Source: Diploscapter coronatus | Taxonomy: Eukaryota; Nematoda; Chromadorea; Rhabditida; Rhabditidae | Direction of reading: 5' to 3' | Assembly (NCBI GenBank): GCA_964036155.1 | Contig: OZ038422.1 | Location: forward strand, 77,957,201-78,021,200 | Length of the DNA stretch: 64,000 bases | In this document: positions 25,901 through 40,900 of the stretch, piece after piece | How the letters are laid out: each line of letters opens with the position of its first letter | How positions within the stretch are numbered: the stretch's first letter is position 1 | Position numbers and translations under genes: made by a program | Notes under the pieces: generated by a model | Database searches by the model: none | What the model was told of the DNA's origin: nothing | The model's input: the letters and a program-made list of their open reading frames with translations, nothing else

Positions 25901-28900
25901 CATGAAATCGTGCGACGGGTAACGGGGCTCCTGCTCTTCTTCCACATCGTCGAAAATGAACACGTCCTGAAATATCGATATTTCTAAAATTAGTCTATAT
26001 TAACTTAATAGAAAATTCGGACATTCCAAGAGAAAAATAATTGGAAAATTCATCTAAGTTTTCTTTAACAATACTATTCTTTCTCAAAAATGGCCAAACT
26101 TTCCAATAAACTTGGTTTTTTTTTTTTGTAATTTTAATCTTTTCTTTCAAAATTCCAAATTGTTGATTTCATAGATTAAAAAATAAAATCTACCAAGCCA
26201 CTGCACAACGTCTAATTTTTAAAACTAATCGAATCTGGCTAAGCTGCACTACATACTTTTCCGTGCACATTACAGATTATTGCTATTTTTTGCAAGCATA
26301 AGATTGTTTTTCGGAAATTCTTATCAAGGTTCACTTTAAGCCGACCTATTCAAAATTTTGAAACATATCTTATGCATGCAAAAGTTTCACATGTACTAAC
26401 AATTTTGTCAGGAAAACTTCTCTTCAAACTAATAAAATCAAAATCTCCGACAAATTCCTGTCATTCAATATTTTGTTCAAGGTAAATTACCTGTTCCGCG
26501 ATTTCATTGGCGGCCTTTGCATCTTCGTCCTCCTCTGCAGCCGTTCTTCTAGGTGTCTGCGCCTTGGTGGGTATTTGCTCGGTCTGCTGCTCCATCGGTT
26601 CCTGCACTTCCTCCTCAGGGAGTTCCTTTTTGCACTCTGGCTGTTCCGCCGCCGCCGCCGCCTGTTCCTCTTCTTTCCTGATGGGCTCATAGCCGGCAGT
26701 TGCATCGACGAGCTCGACTGGTCTTCTTGGAGACCTCAGTTGGGAGTCGTTGTCCGACTCTGAGCACACCGAGGACGAGGACAGGGTGATTTGCTGAGAC
26801 AAGGGCTGATGGACAGGGGGCTGAGCCGTGGCGGTGGATTCATCGAGGCTCTTTTCGGCTAACTTCCTCCTCAGGGCCTGTCCGGATGCAGTCGACAGGG
26901 ACAGGGAGGGCGTTCTCTGACTGCCCCCGAAGGACGAGCCGTCATCGTCGTCGGAATCGATGGAGTCGGACGACGAGTCGCTGGTGCCTGCCCCTGCTGC
27001 AGTGGCTGCATGCCCGCCCTCCGGATGCAGGTGGGAAGAGGACTGCTGAAACACGACAACACATCACGAGAAATCAAAATTGAATAATCGATATTCATAT
27101 TTAGGCTTATATCCATCTTTGGTTACTGTAGATTTTTCGATAAAAATTTAAATTGAATCTGGCTTTAGAGGCAAAAATCAACAGAACTCATCCGACTTGT
27201 TAAAATGCGAATCTCGAAATCAAAATCAACAAAAGTTAGATTCACATTTTAACAAACCTCATATCTGACCATTTTCGGATTTTTTAATCTATGATGCAAT
27301 TCATGGCTTTTGGCAAACAAAAACAGCGAACTTCGAAATTTCGAAACAACATCGACTATGAAAATGTGCACATTCACACGGCAATTTGATCGAAAAGCGC
27401 AATTTTCCAATGTTCCATTTTTCTGTCGTCTTTCGCATCTCAGCATTGTTGCGCGGATACTCCTTGATTTGAAGTCTACCCGAAACTTATAAAAATAATC
27501 AATTTTCATGTTCAAATCAAAGATAGGTTTATGGCTTTGTTGCATTATTGACTGTACGATCGTGCATCGGAAAATCGCGAACTTTACTGATGAAATGGTG
27601 CAGAAATTATGCGAAAAATTTGCAATTTTTTGAAAAACAAATATTTACTAGAAAAAGAAACATTCCAGCAGAATTCGCGATTTTCGTAATTTTGTGTATT
27701 TTTACCTGATTTGCTGGCGGCTCGAACACTTTCATTGCAGCCTTGGTCATTAGCTTCGGGCGACTTTCCTCCTTGATTTCCACGGAGCAGACAGCAGAGG
27801 CTGCGTTTTGATGGCAGATCGGTGCGGGGGGATGGTTTTGGTCGGCGGAAGTTGACGCCTGAATTTTACCGTTTGAATGTACAAGTTGAAACGTTTGAAT
27901 TTATTATATCTATTAATTAAAATATGAAGTTGTATTGAACATCTTGTTGGCGGCATTATTGTAGGGAAAAAACAATATTATCCACTTTTACAGGGAAAAT
28001 GTATCGAATCGCAAAAATCGATATCTTCTTTTAAAGTGGCTCAAAAATCGATATTCTACCTCATTGCTATCCTTCCTCGTGAACAACGCCCGCTCGATGG
28101 CTTCTGCGGCACTGCTGGTCGATGACCGCGTCGCATCGCTGCTCTTCCTCTCTCTGCTCTCGCCGTCTTTCTTCTTTCCGTCGTCAGACGAGTCGCTCCT
28201 TTCATCCAGCGATTCCTCCTTCTTCACTCGTTTCGCCGCAAATTCGGCTGAAAAAAAAAAGAAATAGATTTCAAAATGAACAAAGATAATCATTTTCAAA
28301 TAGTTGGTGATAACACTCAAACTACTGCTGCTCGCTTGATCGTCAATGGAGCATAAAAACTCGAAAATGAATTCTAGGGAGTCCCCACCTTTCTCCGACT
28401 CGCTTGCCGTTCGTTTCTTGGATTCCTTCTCCTTTTTGTCCTCTTTCTTCTGCTTCTTCGAGGGTCGGTCCTTGCCGAAAATCGCCTCCAGGTCGAGCTC
28501 CTGGAAAGAAAAAATCAATATTTTTTTTCGAGAAATTATTCGACTCGCCTGATTCTTCCTGGCTTTCTTAGCTGTCGGCTCGTCGCTATCTTCGGAAGTG
28601 GCCTCCTTCTTCATCTCTTTCTTCTTCCGCTTTTTCTTCTCTTTAGCCTCATCTTCCGAAGTGCCTTCACCAAACACGTCCTTCATATTCGACAGCTGAA
28701 AAGTTAGATTTTTTTCTCGAACTTGCAAAATAATTGCTTCAAAGAGTGAGTACGTTTTCTGCGAAGATTTTTTTCAAGATGATTATTTTTTACCTTAGAC
28801 TCCTTCTTTTTCTTCTTCTCCTTCCTCTTCTTGGTGCGTTCATCGTCAGATTCTTCTTCGGAAGTCACCGGCTCTTTCACCCTCTTCGAGACCTTCTTTT

Positions 28901-31900
28901 TCGACTGAAATTTGGTAAATTGATTTTCGAATAAATTTCAGGAAATTCCCGTTAAAAGTGATCAGAACTGAATATATTGCATTCAAATTACAGCTCCAAA
29001 AATAATTTCCAATAAAAATCTGCGAACGTTTTCTTCAGATATGTTTCAGAAATTTATATTTAAAAAAAAAGATATGCTAATTCATTCTCGGATGATTTGA
29101 TAAAGTAAAGAAAGGTACGTTTTGAATCATCCGAAGAAGAAAAACATCCTAATTATTTGAGTAGGCTGTTTTCTGTAGTTTGTCTGCTTCTAGTCGTTTT
29201 TTCGATCTTACCGTAGTGAGAATCTGTTCTTCATCGCTGTCCTCCTCACTCTCGCCCTCTTGTGCATCGTTCGTTTCTTCTTCCTGTTCTTCCTCTTCGT
29301 CGCTCGATGTCTCCATCGTCACAACTCTGCCCTTCTTCTGAAACAAATAATTTACTGTAATCATTTTTGGGGAAAAAAATGAATTACTAAAATGTTGGAT
29401 TAAAAGTTTTTGTTTTTAGTTGAATTCTTTTAAAGAATTTCTAATAAGCATAAGGATAAGATAAGTTTAAAACGAGTTTTTGAAACATATACAATGGCAT
29501 TAAAAGCGATTCTTTCAAGAAAAGCCATCAAGAAAATCGAATTAGCCCAAACATACAGTAATAAAAAAACGAGCGTATTTTACCTGAGTGCCCTTCTTTT
29601 CATTGGTCTTTTCCCGAATGGCAGAGAGAGCAGCCTTCTTCGCCCCGTCATCCCTGTTTGCGGCCGAGCTGCGTCTCTTCACTCTGTCGTACATCGACAG
29701 ACCGCCCACCAGACCCCCGTCTTCCATCGCCTCGGCCAGCTGTTTCGACATCGATTTCTGAAATCAATACCTTTTTAAGTTTTGAAAGAAATTATATTAT
29801 TTTTCATGATTTTATGTTTTAAAAAATGCTATATAAATTCAGTAAATTTGTAGAGTTTCTAATCTGATAACGAAGTAATGAAGATAACCAATAGAGCCAG
29901 TTCTAGCATTAGTAATGCACAAAAATCAGTTAATCTTCATTTTTTTTCCATTTTTATAAACCTACAGTTTGGTCTCGGAAAACATTAGCCTGCAGCATAA
30001 ATTCGCTAGTGAATAATCAATAAATCCCCGCTTTCATAAAGCACAAATCTGCTAATCCCGGCTGCAAAATCCCATGGAAATTGTCGAAATTCGAATTTTA
30101 GGAAAAACTGCGCGAAATATCGAATAAAATCTCTGAGAAAGTCTGTCGAAGTCTGATAGAGAATGAGAGAATTAGAGATAAAGAATATGATAAGAGGCAG
30201 AAAGATAGGCTTTCGTCTCTACGTAAGCATGTCGATAATTGCCTTTTCTGATAGTGTTCAGGCTTATTCTTATCATCTATCCCTAATCTTTTCCGTTTTT
30301 CTAACTCGCCACATTTTCTTCGGGACAGTTTTTCAAACACATTTCCTAAATCACTATCGCCCAAAACGAACGTGGGGACTAAGATAAGGGAGATTTGTGT
30401 CTGATAGCTGCAAAAAGGCCAGGATAATGAAAATAAAGCTGCTACTTGGGGACTAAATAGAGAAAAAGAAGAACGGGTTTTGAGAAGGGGAAATTGAGAA
30501 GAGGGTAGGGAAAAGAGAACGCCAAGTTCGAAATCTATTCTAGATATCGATCGAAATTTTGCAAGGATATGAGAAGATATTGATGATATCCATGAAATAT
30601 TTGAAATCTCACGCATAATTAGCATGAAAATGGTACGCCAAATATGTAATTAGAAAGCTTGAATTTGATACTGAAAAATGAAAAGCATATCCATATTTGG
30701 AAAGTCTTTCCAGAGAATCTTTCCTAGAAGTGCTAATGTAAAAGTTATTTTGAAATAGTCGTGCTCTTCTGAAAAGGAAATAACGAAATTTAGGTTTAGA
30801 CGAGAAAAAGTCGCGAGAATGGAGGGATTTGAGAAATGAGAAAATCGCTTCGAAACTTGAATACTAATTTAATCTCCCTATCAATTCACTGATAATATTT
30901 TTAGCTTTTTCTTCTGATAATAATAATAACCCTTGAAAAAATACTTTCATGAGTTTGTATTTTGAACCATGAAGTAAAAGGAAACTAGCAAAATTAATGA
31001 ATAGAGATAAAAATATGGCAAGATAAAATTCCTCAAAACTAGCGCTTATGAGTGCCTTACTTTTATGGGGCGTATCTTTTTCTCAAATCTATGTTTGTAA
31101 TTCTGTAACAGGATTATCAAGTTTTTCATAAAAGTCCGTGTATTGTTACATGAAAGCGTGCTAAATTGTAGTCGAAAATCCTTTTAAAAACCTACAATTT
31201 TGATCGTTTTCTGAGTTCCTTATCAAAAATCCTAAGATATTCAAGACCGAACCCCCGTTAGATTTATTTAGAATGACCTCTTACGTCAAATCGAAAATCC
31301 GGATTAATCTTTGACGCAAAGCCAGACAAAACTTGTGCCGAAAAATCAGTCAAGCCACGATTTTTGACGATATTTGCCAAAATTATCTTTCCAAAGTGAA
31401 GGGCCCGTTCAGGTTTAGTTACAATGCAACCTGCCCGAAATAGCATGGGAAATGAAAAGACCGCGATTGCATCATTTCCTGTGCTCTCTTCATTTTCCAT
31501 GCTATTGTGAGCGAGTTGCAAGTTCCATTGCAACTAAGTCTGAACGGGCTCAAAAATCCTACACTGCACAGAAACATTTTCTGCATATTTTGTTTTTCAA
31601 AAAGTAACAAGAATATCGATTTTTCAAAAATGAAAGGAAAAAATCTGCCTACCCGATAGCTGGTGTCCTCATCAGTTTCGCTTTCTTCCTCCTCATCGCT
31701 GGAGAACTTCTTCTTCTTCTTCTGCTTCTTTTTGGCCTCTTTTTCCTTCTCCTTTTCCTTGTCACGTTTCTCCTTTCCAGCCTTGCGCTCCTTCGTTTTG
31801 TCTCGATCTTCACGATCCTTCTTGCGGTCCTCAAATTTGAATTTTGTGAGTTTTATAATCGAGTCTTGTCATTAACAGAACTTCAGCTTCGTCATTTCTT

Positions 31901-34900
31901 ATAGCGAATTTTTGAGCTCTAGTTTTGTGTTTTAAAGTTGACACTACATTTGAAATATCAACACATTACAGAAATGTCTTCATAATATCAATAGTTTGAA
32001 GCCTATCAATTGATTTTTTCTCGATATCTTACATTTAACGAATCAACATAGGAAATTTTCTCTAAAGTAATAATTTTGTAACTTCTTCCATCTTCTACCT
32101 ACCTTTTTATGTGATTTCTCCTTTTTGTGCTCCTTCTTGGCTTTCTTCTCCTTCTCTCGAGCCTTTCTAGCAGCCCGTTCCTCCTTTGTTTCATAGGTTC
32201 CGTCCTCCTTCTTCCTCGGTTTGTGCTCCTTATCCTTGCCTTCTTTCCTGTGCTTTTCGTCGTGTTTCGACTGTTCGCTTGGCTGACTCGAGGTTGGTGC
32301 GGCACTATTCAGGGCCTAGAATCAGGGAAATCAATGATTTGTCGATAATTTTAAGATGTCCGAATTCTAATCAGAATTCCCATCCCATTTTCTCATCTCT
32401 AGAAATGACGACGGTTCGATTATTTTACATCATTTCGAAAAAAGATCTAATATGTTTCTAGTAAAAATATCATTCCATTTCATATATCGGATGATAATCT
32501 AGTGATAGCTGACGTTATATGCAAGGAAAAAGATTGAAAATTTATCAATAAAAATCTATTGAACTTTTTCGAGTAAATTTTTTTATAAAAAAAATACCTG
32601 AGGTTTCTTTTGGATCCTGGGCAGTTTGGAGATGTCACTGTGCTGGGGGCCTTTGCCCTGTTGGTAGATCTGATTGAACCAATTCGAGGACGAGGTCTGT
32701 GGCTGAACTGAGGCCGACAGGGGGGAGGGCTCCTGCAAGATTTGTTTTTATAGGTTTCAAAAATCCTAGCTTGTCTGTCTCTAGACATCACAATTTCTAT
32801 TTATATCAGCGCTGATTCAAATGTTCATGAAGTTGTCGGAAATATTAGAGATAATAACAGTATTTGTTCTATTAGGCCTTTTCTTACATTCTAATATCCA
32901 AAAACTATAGAAATTATTATCGTTCAATCCGGTCGAAAGACACGTCTTTCGCATTTTACCAAATTTAAAATTTCCGAGTAAAGATAAAAATTACCTTATT
33001 AGTCACGGAAGTGGTGGGTTTCTTGGCGGCCGCATCTGGAGTGGACATGGATCTCGAACTGAGCACCGGGGGAGGTTGGAATTGATTGCTTGGAGAGCGA
33101 ATACTGCTAAATGAGTCGTGGCGGGAGGTGATCTGAAGAAAAATTGTGTTTCAAAATTTCTCAAATTCCTGTCGAACGTGACAAATTTTAGTGCTCGCGA
33201 AATCTCAAAAAGTGCAATAAAATTCATAAATGTCTACTTTTTCCGGCCCAGGTTTCATTGCAGCAACTCCACTGCTTGTTCTCGGCACTCCAATGTGCGA
33301 TTTGGGGGTCGAATTAGCGCTGCTCGATGATGTCACGTTGTGGGATGACATCTGCAAAAAAAAAAATATGCTAATTATTTGGAAACAAAAATGAAACACA
33401 TGCTAATTCTTGAAGGGAAAACTGAAGTTATGTTATTTTCAAAAGGAATAAACTACCTGTCTAGAAGGAAGCATAGCCGGGGACGTGGATGCGGACGTCG
33501 GCTGTCCGGGGATCGTGCCAGACGAAGTGGAGACGTGTCGGGGAGGGAGTGCAGAGGACGATGAAGGAGTCATCGGGGGAGAACGTAGCGTCGAGGAGGC
33601 GCTGTCGCGACGATCACGGCCAGTTGGATTCTGAAATAAGAATTTTTAATTCCATGGAATTTTAACAAGAAACAACAATGCTAACTACTTAAATTTGATC
33701 AATTTTGCGAAAGCCGACTGAACCTCAATAGAGAAGCGTATTTTAGATAATAGTGAATTTACACGCATACCACATCAAAGAGTAATTGACACTTTGCTAG
33801 CCTCATACAACAAATCGCCAATTTTCGAAACACAGTCTACACTTCTGTAAAACCTTACCAACAAAGGAGGCTGAGGTGGCGCGGAGATGACAGGCGAGTG
33901 ATGTCCCGCAGGTTCGTTGGAGGAAGTGGGCGGCATTCCGAACGACGAGGAGAATGAGCCGACAGGAGCCGTGGCCGGAGTGGTGGCGGACCGCGACACG
34001 GGTGTCGACACACTCAGGGCCGGGGCCGAGGGAGGCGGCACACGGGGTAGCGACTGCACTGCAGCCGAGGGAGCTGCATTCGCCAAACGGGTCTGAAAAA
34101 AAACGGGTTTACTTTTCTCGTTTTCTTCATATTAATTTTAAATTAATACAAGAATTTTTCACTGATATTTCTCAAATTTTGTGAAGCATGCCCATTAAAA
34201 AAAAAAACTTTGGAAGACTTTCTCGTATTCAATATTTCAATATCGATGAGGTTCTTAAGTAATAAACATCGTCTTATGAAAAGTTCCCTACTAGTGTTGC
34301 AAAATTGCAACTTATGAAGTTCGAATTTTTTAAAAATCTACTTACCATGGGCGATTCAGTGTTCCTTCCAGACGTGGGTGTGCTTGCAGTGCTGGTTGAG
34401 TTGCTGGTGGTCTGTTGGGGGATGGTGATGGACAGAGCTGGACGGACGACTGCACTCGAGGCACTGGCTGCGGGTGCAGACGAAGTCGGGTTGCGGGAGA
34501 AACCGACCGACGACAGACCCAGGGACGATGAGGACTGCTCTGTGGGCGAAACAGAAGAGGCCGAGAATGGGGGCTGGAAATTACAAATTTGCATAGTTCA
34601 GTAATGAATGAAGAAACGAGTAAATTCAAATATTTTTGCCAATGATTAGGAAGAGAGAGAAACAAGAACGAGAGTTTGATAGAACGTAGAAGAAGGAAAA
34701 CCGAAGAGCGGTCATCTGATGACGAAGCTATGTAAAACTATGAGCTTTCATCCCTTGTCTACACTTCTTATCATTAATCTTGTTCATAAAGCGTGTAAAT
34801 TAGCGATCCTTGGATTAGGGCTTCTTAAGATAAGTTTCAAAAATTTTAATTATAAAATTCGAATGAAAAGAAGCGATTAGAAAATAATAAAAGGTAAAAA

Positions 34901-37900
34901 CTTGGGAAAAAAAATCTTATTTCTCTAAAGCCAAAATCACCATTTGATGATTATTAGAATCAACATTCCATTGGCATGTTTCAATAAATCTCAGATGAGC
35001 ATCAAAATGCACTGCATTAATAATTGTAAACTTTTCTAAGGAATAATCCAAAATGGATTCTTACCTTGCTGGCCTTGAGGAAAGAGGGGAATTCGAAGCT
35101 TAGCGAGCTGTCACTGCTCCTGTTCTTCTTCTTCATTCGTTCCAATTTCTCCGCGAACGTCTCGCCTTTCGGCTCCTAAACCATCTAATTATTCCACCAA
35201 ATAGATTTTCCATGACGATTTAGATTCGTAATGTCGTTGCGGTCAGACAAAATAGAATAAGAGACTAGAAGAAGGTAGGGAACGCTCTTTTTTTCACTAT
35301 TTCGCCAAGTCGTGACATCGCAGCAAATTCAAATTAATATTTGTCACATTTTTAAATAGCTTCAGAGTTCATAAAACCCCACAAAATTAGCATATTCCGA
35401 TTTGAAAAATAACTATGCATGTTTCAAGAAATTTCGAAGATTCACAAAAATTAGTATGGTTGTTCGTGCTTTGAGAATAGATGGAAAATAAAATGCATAT
35501 AAAAATGACCTCGTCCTTTTCCCGCTCGATGGTTTCGTGCTGCTCCAATTCGACGCTTCGCGAACTCTGCGAGGATTCGGTCGCTTGGAATTTCGAGCCG
35601 AAAGTGTACAGACGCTGAAAAATCAAGAGTTAAGAAATAGTGATAAAAGTTATTTTGAAAGTCCTATAACTTTTTCTTCGTTATCAGCAATATTTCACCC
35701 ATAAATTTGGTCAATTATCCAGAAATCACCACTGAATTTACCTCAGCCTGTTTCCTCTCGGTATTCTTTAGCATATGGTTGGAAAATATTTAGATCAAAT
35801 GCGAAAATCGATATGATGAATGTTCTCGTTCTTGGGGCGTTGCGTTGCGTTGGAACTAGGCGAGAAAATGAAGAGGTAAGGGGGTTGAAAGAGAGGGGCA
35901 GAAATGAAGGAAAAGAGGTCGATGTACGCGTTCGACGCATCGCGAAGCAACGGTAAGTGTCAGTCAAAGATTTCGAATCGATGTGGAATTTTCAAGCCCC
36001 GAGAAAAAGGCGTAGTTTGATTTTCTTGCTGATCAAATTAGGTCGCCCCGCGCGACCTTTTCAGATTGTAAAAAATCACCTCAGCATTTCCTATTAATCC
36101 CAGCTTTATCTCGACGAAAGAAAACATCAAATAGAGACCGCGCTTTGGGAGCGAAACATTTACTGTACGCGCATGTTTACCAAGAATTTCATTTTAACAC
36201 AGGTTAATTCGATTATGATGAATCTGGAAAGGGTTTGCAGGAAAAGAATAGGTGAATTTGCAATGAAGGTCCTAACTAGGTATTACGTAGACTCTCAAAA
36301 TTTTAGAAGGAAGTAAAGAAAATTTTTGGAAAAATTGAGTTTCAAGTTGCAAACTCTACAAAATTTTTGGAAACCATTTACATTTTCAGAAAAATATGAT
36401 AATTTCTTGCAATCTCAAATTTTCCTAAGAAGAGGTCTTAATTGTTCCAATCTCCTAATGAAATCTTATCATCCACTATTGAAACATAATTGAAAAAAGC
36501 CGAGATAAATTGATAACAAAAATCGATAAAAAAAAAATACATTATTTTTTATAATAAAAAAGCTATTTTATAGATATATAATCAAAAATTCAACCTGTTT
36601 GAGCGATCGATTATCGACGACGGGCATGACGGTGGTCTCGACGAGTGAATCGATAGCCGAAGGGGGTGGAGGCAGCAACGAGGTAGTGTCCGTCGGACTC
36701 ATCTGCTCGTCGGACTCGTCCACTGCCGAGGTGCTGCTCAAAGGGCCTACTCCCGATATTCCACCTGCTCCGTCCGCCGAGTTGCCGGACACCTTCAGCG
36801 ACAAACGAGAGTGGTGGTAATCTGGAAATCGTATGGCTCAAAAATACCGTGTTCGCTAATTGAGAAGGGCACTCCTCAAATGCTAGAACTCTACCCATTA
36901 TACAAACCAAATCATTTCCGAAGGTTTTATAATGTTCTTTGGAGTATATAGATTGAAGGTAGTTTTGATTTGAAGTGATTACGATCATTAGATGAAGAGC
37001 TATGGTGATTTGAAGAATTTCAATTTTTCGAAAATTAAGAGGCTGAAGAATAGAAGGGCATGCCCTTCAACTAGGGGAAATATGGTAATAACATTGGAAT
37101 TCTAGAAATAAGTATTTGATATGGCACGGCTTGTCAAACTCTAACTTAAATCATAGAAATTCTCGATAACTTTCATCTCAGAAAAATTGCACAAAATGAC
37201 ATTTCGACACACAAGGCATATGTTTTAAGGTGACTAAAACAGTAAAAACTCTCTCTGGTTTAGTATGTTTTTATTTTTACTAAGACTTTCAAATCTTTAC
37301 CTTTGTTTCCACTCATTTCCCCGCTTTCCTTGCGTCTCTCCGTCGAACTGCTGCTGCCGGAACGATCACGCCCCACGTGAGCTGACATCGCCAGGGACTG
37401 AAAAACAAGATTAATTAGTTTATAAAAATCAATAGAATACTGTAATTTACAACAACAAAAAGAAAGAAAGAATCTATCCAAGTTAGGAATTTGAACATTC
37501 AGAATGCTGCTTTTGAGAAGTTTCATTCTTGGATAAGTTTCATAAATATTTCAAAATGGACAAAAAATTGATGATGATAGTTAATTAGCTTAAAAAGAAA
37601 TAAGAGTTATACCTGTTCGAAGTTTGCGGCCAGCCAAGTGGATTTGTACAGAGCGATGGGCACCGAGTGACGGGGATGTCGCAAACGGGGATCGTCCAGA
37701 GGAAGTAGCTGGAAAATGAACAAATCATTCCTGATAAATGCTAACTGATTTAAATGTAGGTTTCAAAACTAATTTAAAGAAGTCGAAAATGTTGGCCGGC
37801 AATGAGCGTGAATGGTGAAGAAGGCATAATTTTATAGAAAACCAAAATATCTGTCTAAGTTTCAAGATTATGTAAAAATAAATTTACGTTTAGCAAAAAC

Positions 37901-40900
37901 ATTGAATAATATGGTGAATAACTATTTCAAAAGATACGAGTTTCGAATGTTTTTTAGCAGAAGAAATTTCGTTCTTCAACGATATTGGGTGATACAGAAG
38001 CAGTCTAATTATAGCAAAAACTCACAGGATCTTTCTCCAATTTGACTGTTGTCGGATGGGATTCTGGCTTCGGCTCGTGCCCCCAAGGCCATCTGACGTG
38101 TCGTTTTCCTGGGTGATGCTCTGAAAATTCATGAATATTAGAAAAATTACAACACCCTCACTAATGAGCAGAATATTCTTCAGTCTATCATAATTTTTGA
38201 AACCTATCCTAACCTCCTTTGCCTCCATCGAAAGACGACCTCTTTTGGGGGGATGGGTTTTGATGATGTCCGCTTCCGCTCGAGGAGTGATGCACGACTG
38301 AAATTTGACTATCAGTAATTTTAGACTCGACGATGCTGAATATTAGCATGTTCTACGAAAAGATTTAAACTGGGGATTCATAGATTAAAGGCGTTAATGA
38401 CTATGAAAAAAAACGACTTGTGATAATATTATTACTTGGTGGCGTGATTTGCTGATGTCCTCCGACTGTGGGCAGCATTCGATGCTGAGACGACGAACTC
38501 TGTTGTGTTGGAGTGGATGCGGAGGGATTCGAACCCGACTGGGGGTGGCTGGAAGGAAAATGCAATGGCGCCGTAGTGTAGTAGTTGGGCAGCTGAGCGA
38601 CGGCATCGAAAGAGGACGTCGATGGAACGAGGCCGGAATGGCTGTGGGATAAATGCGAGGTGCGATACATCATCTGAAAGATGATATTTTTAGTGAAATT
38701 CATTTGGAAAGACTACGCATGTTTTAAATTCTCCTCAATATGTTATCAAAAAATTAGCACTTGCATACGAGAGAATTTCATATACAAAACGAAGTTGAAA
38801 CATATCCCACGACTTTAGAATTTTCGATTTTCACTAAAATAAAGAAAGACGAATTCTCACTCCCGGCGATTCACTGATGTCTCCGTGCGGAGTTCTGGGG
38901 GAAATGATGTCGTGAGACGAGGACCGAGCCGGGGAATGGCGAGACGGAGGCTGCACTACACCCGCGGTTGTGTGGAAACGATTCGTGTCCTGAAAAATCG
39001 AGATTACTTCTAAAAATGGGTTATTTTCGAAAACTTATTTCAAGGTCATCCAGAAAAGAATTCAATTAGTCTACAAATAATTTTCTATCACATGAAAGAG
39101 AAAGATGAAAAAATGCACGATAAAAACTCGTTTAAAAATCAACTTTACGAAAAAAAAAAAAAAAAAAAAAAAAAACAAAGAATAAAAATATAACAGACCG
39201 CATGAGCCTGTTGTGGCGGAATAGGGGGAGGATCGGCGGGAGGTGGCGAGGGCAGCGCCGCTTGTAGAGGGGGAGGAGGCGGCGGCGGATCCAGAGGTGC
39301 CGTCCGTGAGGCATCGTCATAGAAGCTGAAACTGAAATTAATCGTATCCTGACCGACTCATCATTCCTCCTCATTAACGTAAATTGCTATAGAGACTATC
39401 TCTCTCAAATGGGTTTCCTAGAAAACTTCGAAAAGGTTGAAATTGTCGTGTATACCTCACTCGAGAGATTCGATAACTATTCAACGCCGAAGTATTAATG
39501 ATGAGCAAAACAGACTCGCAACTTTTGTCAAAATTTGACACCCGACCCACAGGTGTGAGTTTCTATTTGCAAGTCCAGAGCAAAAGTTACGATTGCATAA
39601 ATGCACAAAAATAAAATCTTTCACATATGCTTCAAGACTATCGCGTAACTTTCATTTGAAATGACGTTTTCTAATTCTCGAATAAGTTAACCAACCAGCT
39701 ATCAAGTTCAAGCTTAACAGTAGCCATATTTTCAGGCAAGCTCTCTCAAGATTTACCCGTCCTCGTCCCAGAAAAATTAGATTTCGAGAAAACCTGTTTC
39801 CAGGGAGAGCGGATAATTTTGTGAGAGGAAAATTGCCAAATGCTTTTATATGGAAAGTTGGAACAAGATATAAGCAACAAGGATGTGGATTAAGCATTTT
39901 CCGTGTTCGATCAAACAACTCACCCCGAATCTCCGCTCTTCCTGTCCTGAATGGGCTCTCCCTTGATCTGGTGTCCCGTGTTCTGCAGTGGTTGTTCCTC
40001 GATGAATCGCTGCTTTTCGACGGAAACCGCGTATTTCGGCGAGTGACGTCGAGTCGAGGAACGTGACGATTTGCCTGAAATATTAATTTTTATTCTTATT
40101 CTGTTGGAAACTTTTACACCATGACGTCTAATTACAATTTTATAATACAAGTTATAATTTTTTTTAAATCATCTTTGATCATAAAATATGTAGAACTGCT
40201 GTTTATTCCATAGCTTGCTAGTTTATAAAGTTTTGATTGGAAGATTTTTAAAACATCCCTGTCATACACTAGCCATGTAGGTAATCCATGTATTTTCATC
40301 ATTTCGTGAAACATATTTTCGTAAATTTGTTCAATAATGTAAGTTCAGTTACAAAATAGAAATAAAAAGAGATGCTTGAGGTTATTTTGCTCATTTCCTT
40401 TTTCCCATAGTCATACAATATTCGAGAAGTAGACAAATGCCTACCATTAGTTCCCCTGTCCTTGTCGGTGTGGGACCTGCCTCGTTCATCCCTTCTCTTG
40501 CTGCCGGTTCTCTGTTTGTAATTGTTGGGAGTAGCAGATCGACTGCTCTGCGAAGAACTCTGCTGGCTCAGGCTCAACGACTCAGAAGACGAGCTCGATG
40601 ATGCACTGAAAATTCATTTTAACTCACTGTTCTAATTTTCTGGAAACTATTGATCTAAGTTTCAGAATAAATCGATTGAAATTGATTTGATAATACTTTC
40701 ACAGCATTGTAAAAAAAAAACGATAGCGACGAAAATATATGCTTCAAAATGATCGGACAGAGCTTTTGATGCTGTAAATTTATATTCACTGATAGAAGAA
40801 TCAATGTTTCACAAAACACTACTTAAAAATACGTTTAAAAAATTTTAAATCTGATAAATTTTCTATTTTTACTTGTATCGGGAAATATTGGAAGTTCTAA

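Larger units (their letters stand above)
27706..32732 (-). other. din-1: din-1 exons 34-43: Lys/Glu-rich charged region
   Basis: Exons 32598-32732, 32103-32315, 31653-31829, 29584-29757, 29212-29337, 28794-28904, 28549-28695, 28389-28500, 28060-28247, 27706-27858. Highly charged: runs such as EKEKEKEAKKKQKKKKK and acidic blocks (SSDEEEEQEEE). A less biased motif, GGLSMYDRVKRRSS (29584-29757), resembles the SMYDxVKRR segment of Spen proteins. Exon 36 uses TTTGAG as acceptor. Exons 40 and 41 are separated by a 48-nt GC-AG intron. The region is likely disordered with many nuclear-localisation signals. Confidence 0.87.

Noticed and set aside
26473..26763. Plus-strand frame opposite the 185-codon din-1 exon
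   Set aside because: Antisense shadow of Gln/Ala/Glu codons read as Leu/Cys/Phe.
38521..38533. GGATTCGAACCC, a tRNA B-box-like string
   Set aside because: It lies inside din-1 coding sequence (SGSNPSA) with no A box at tRNA spacing.
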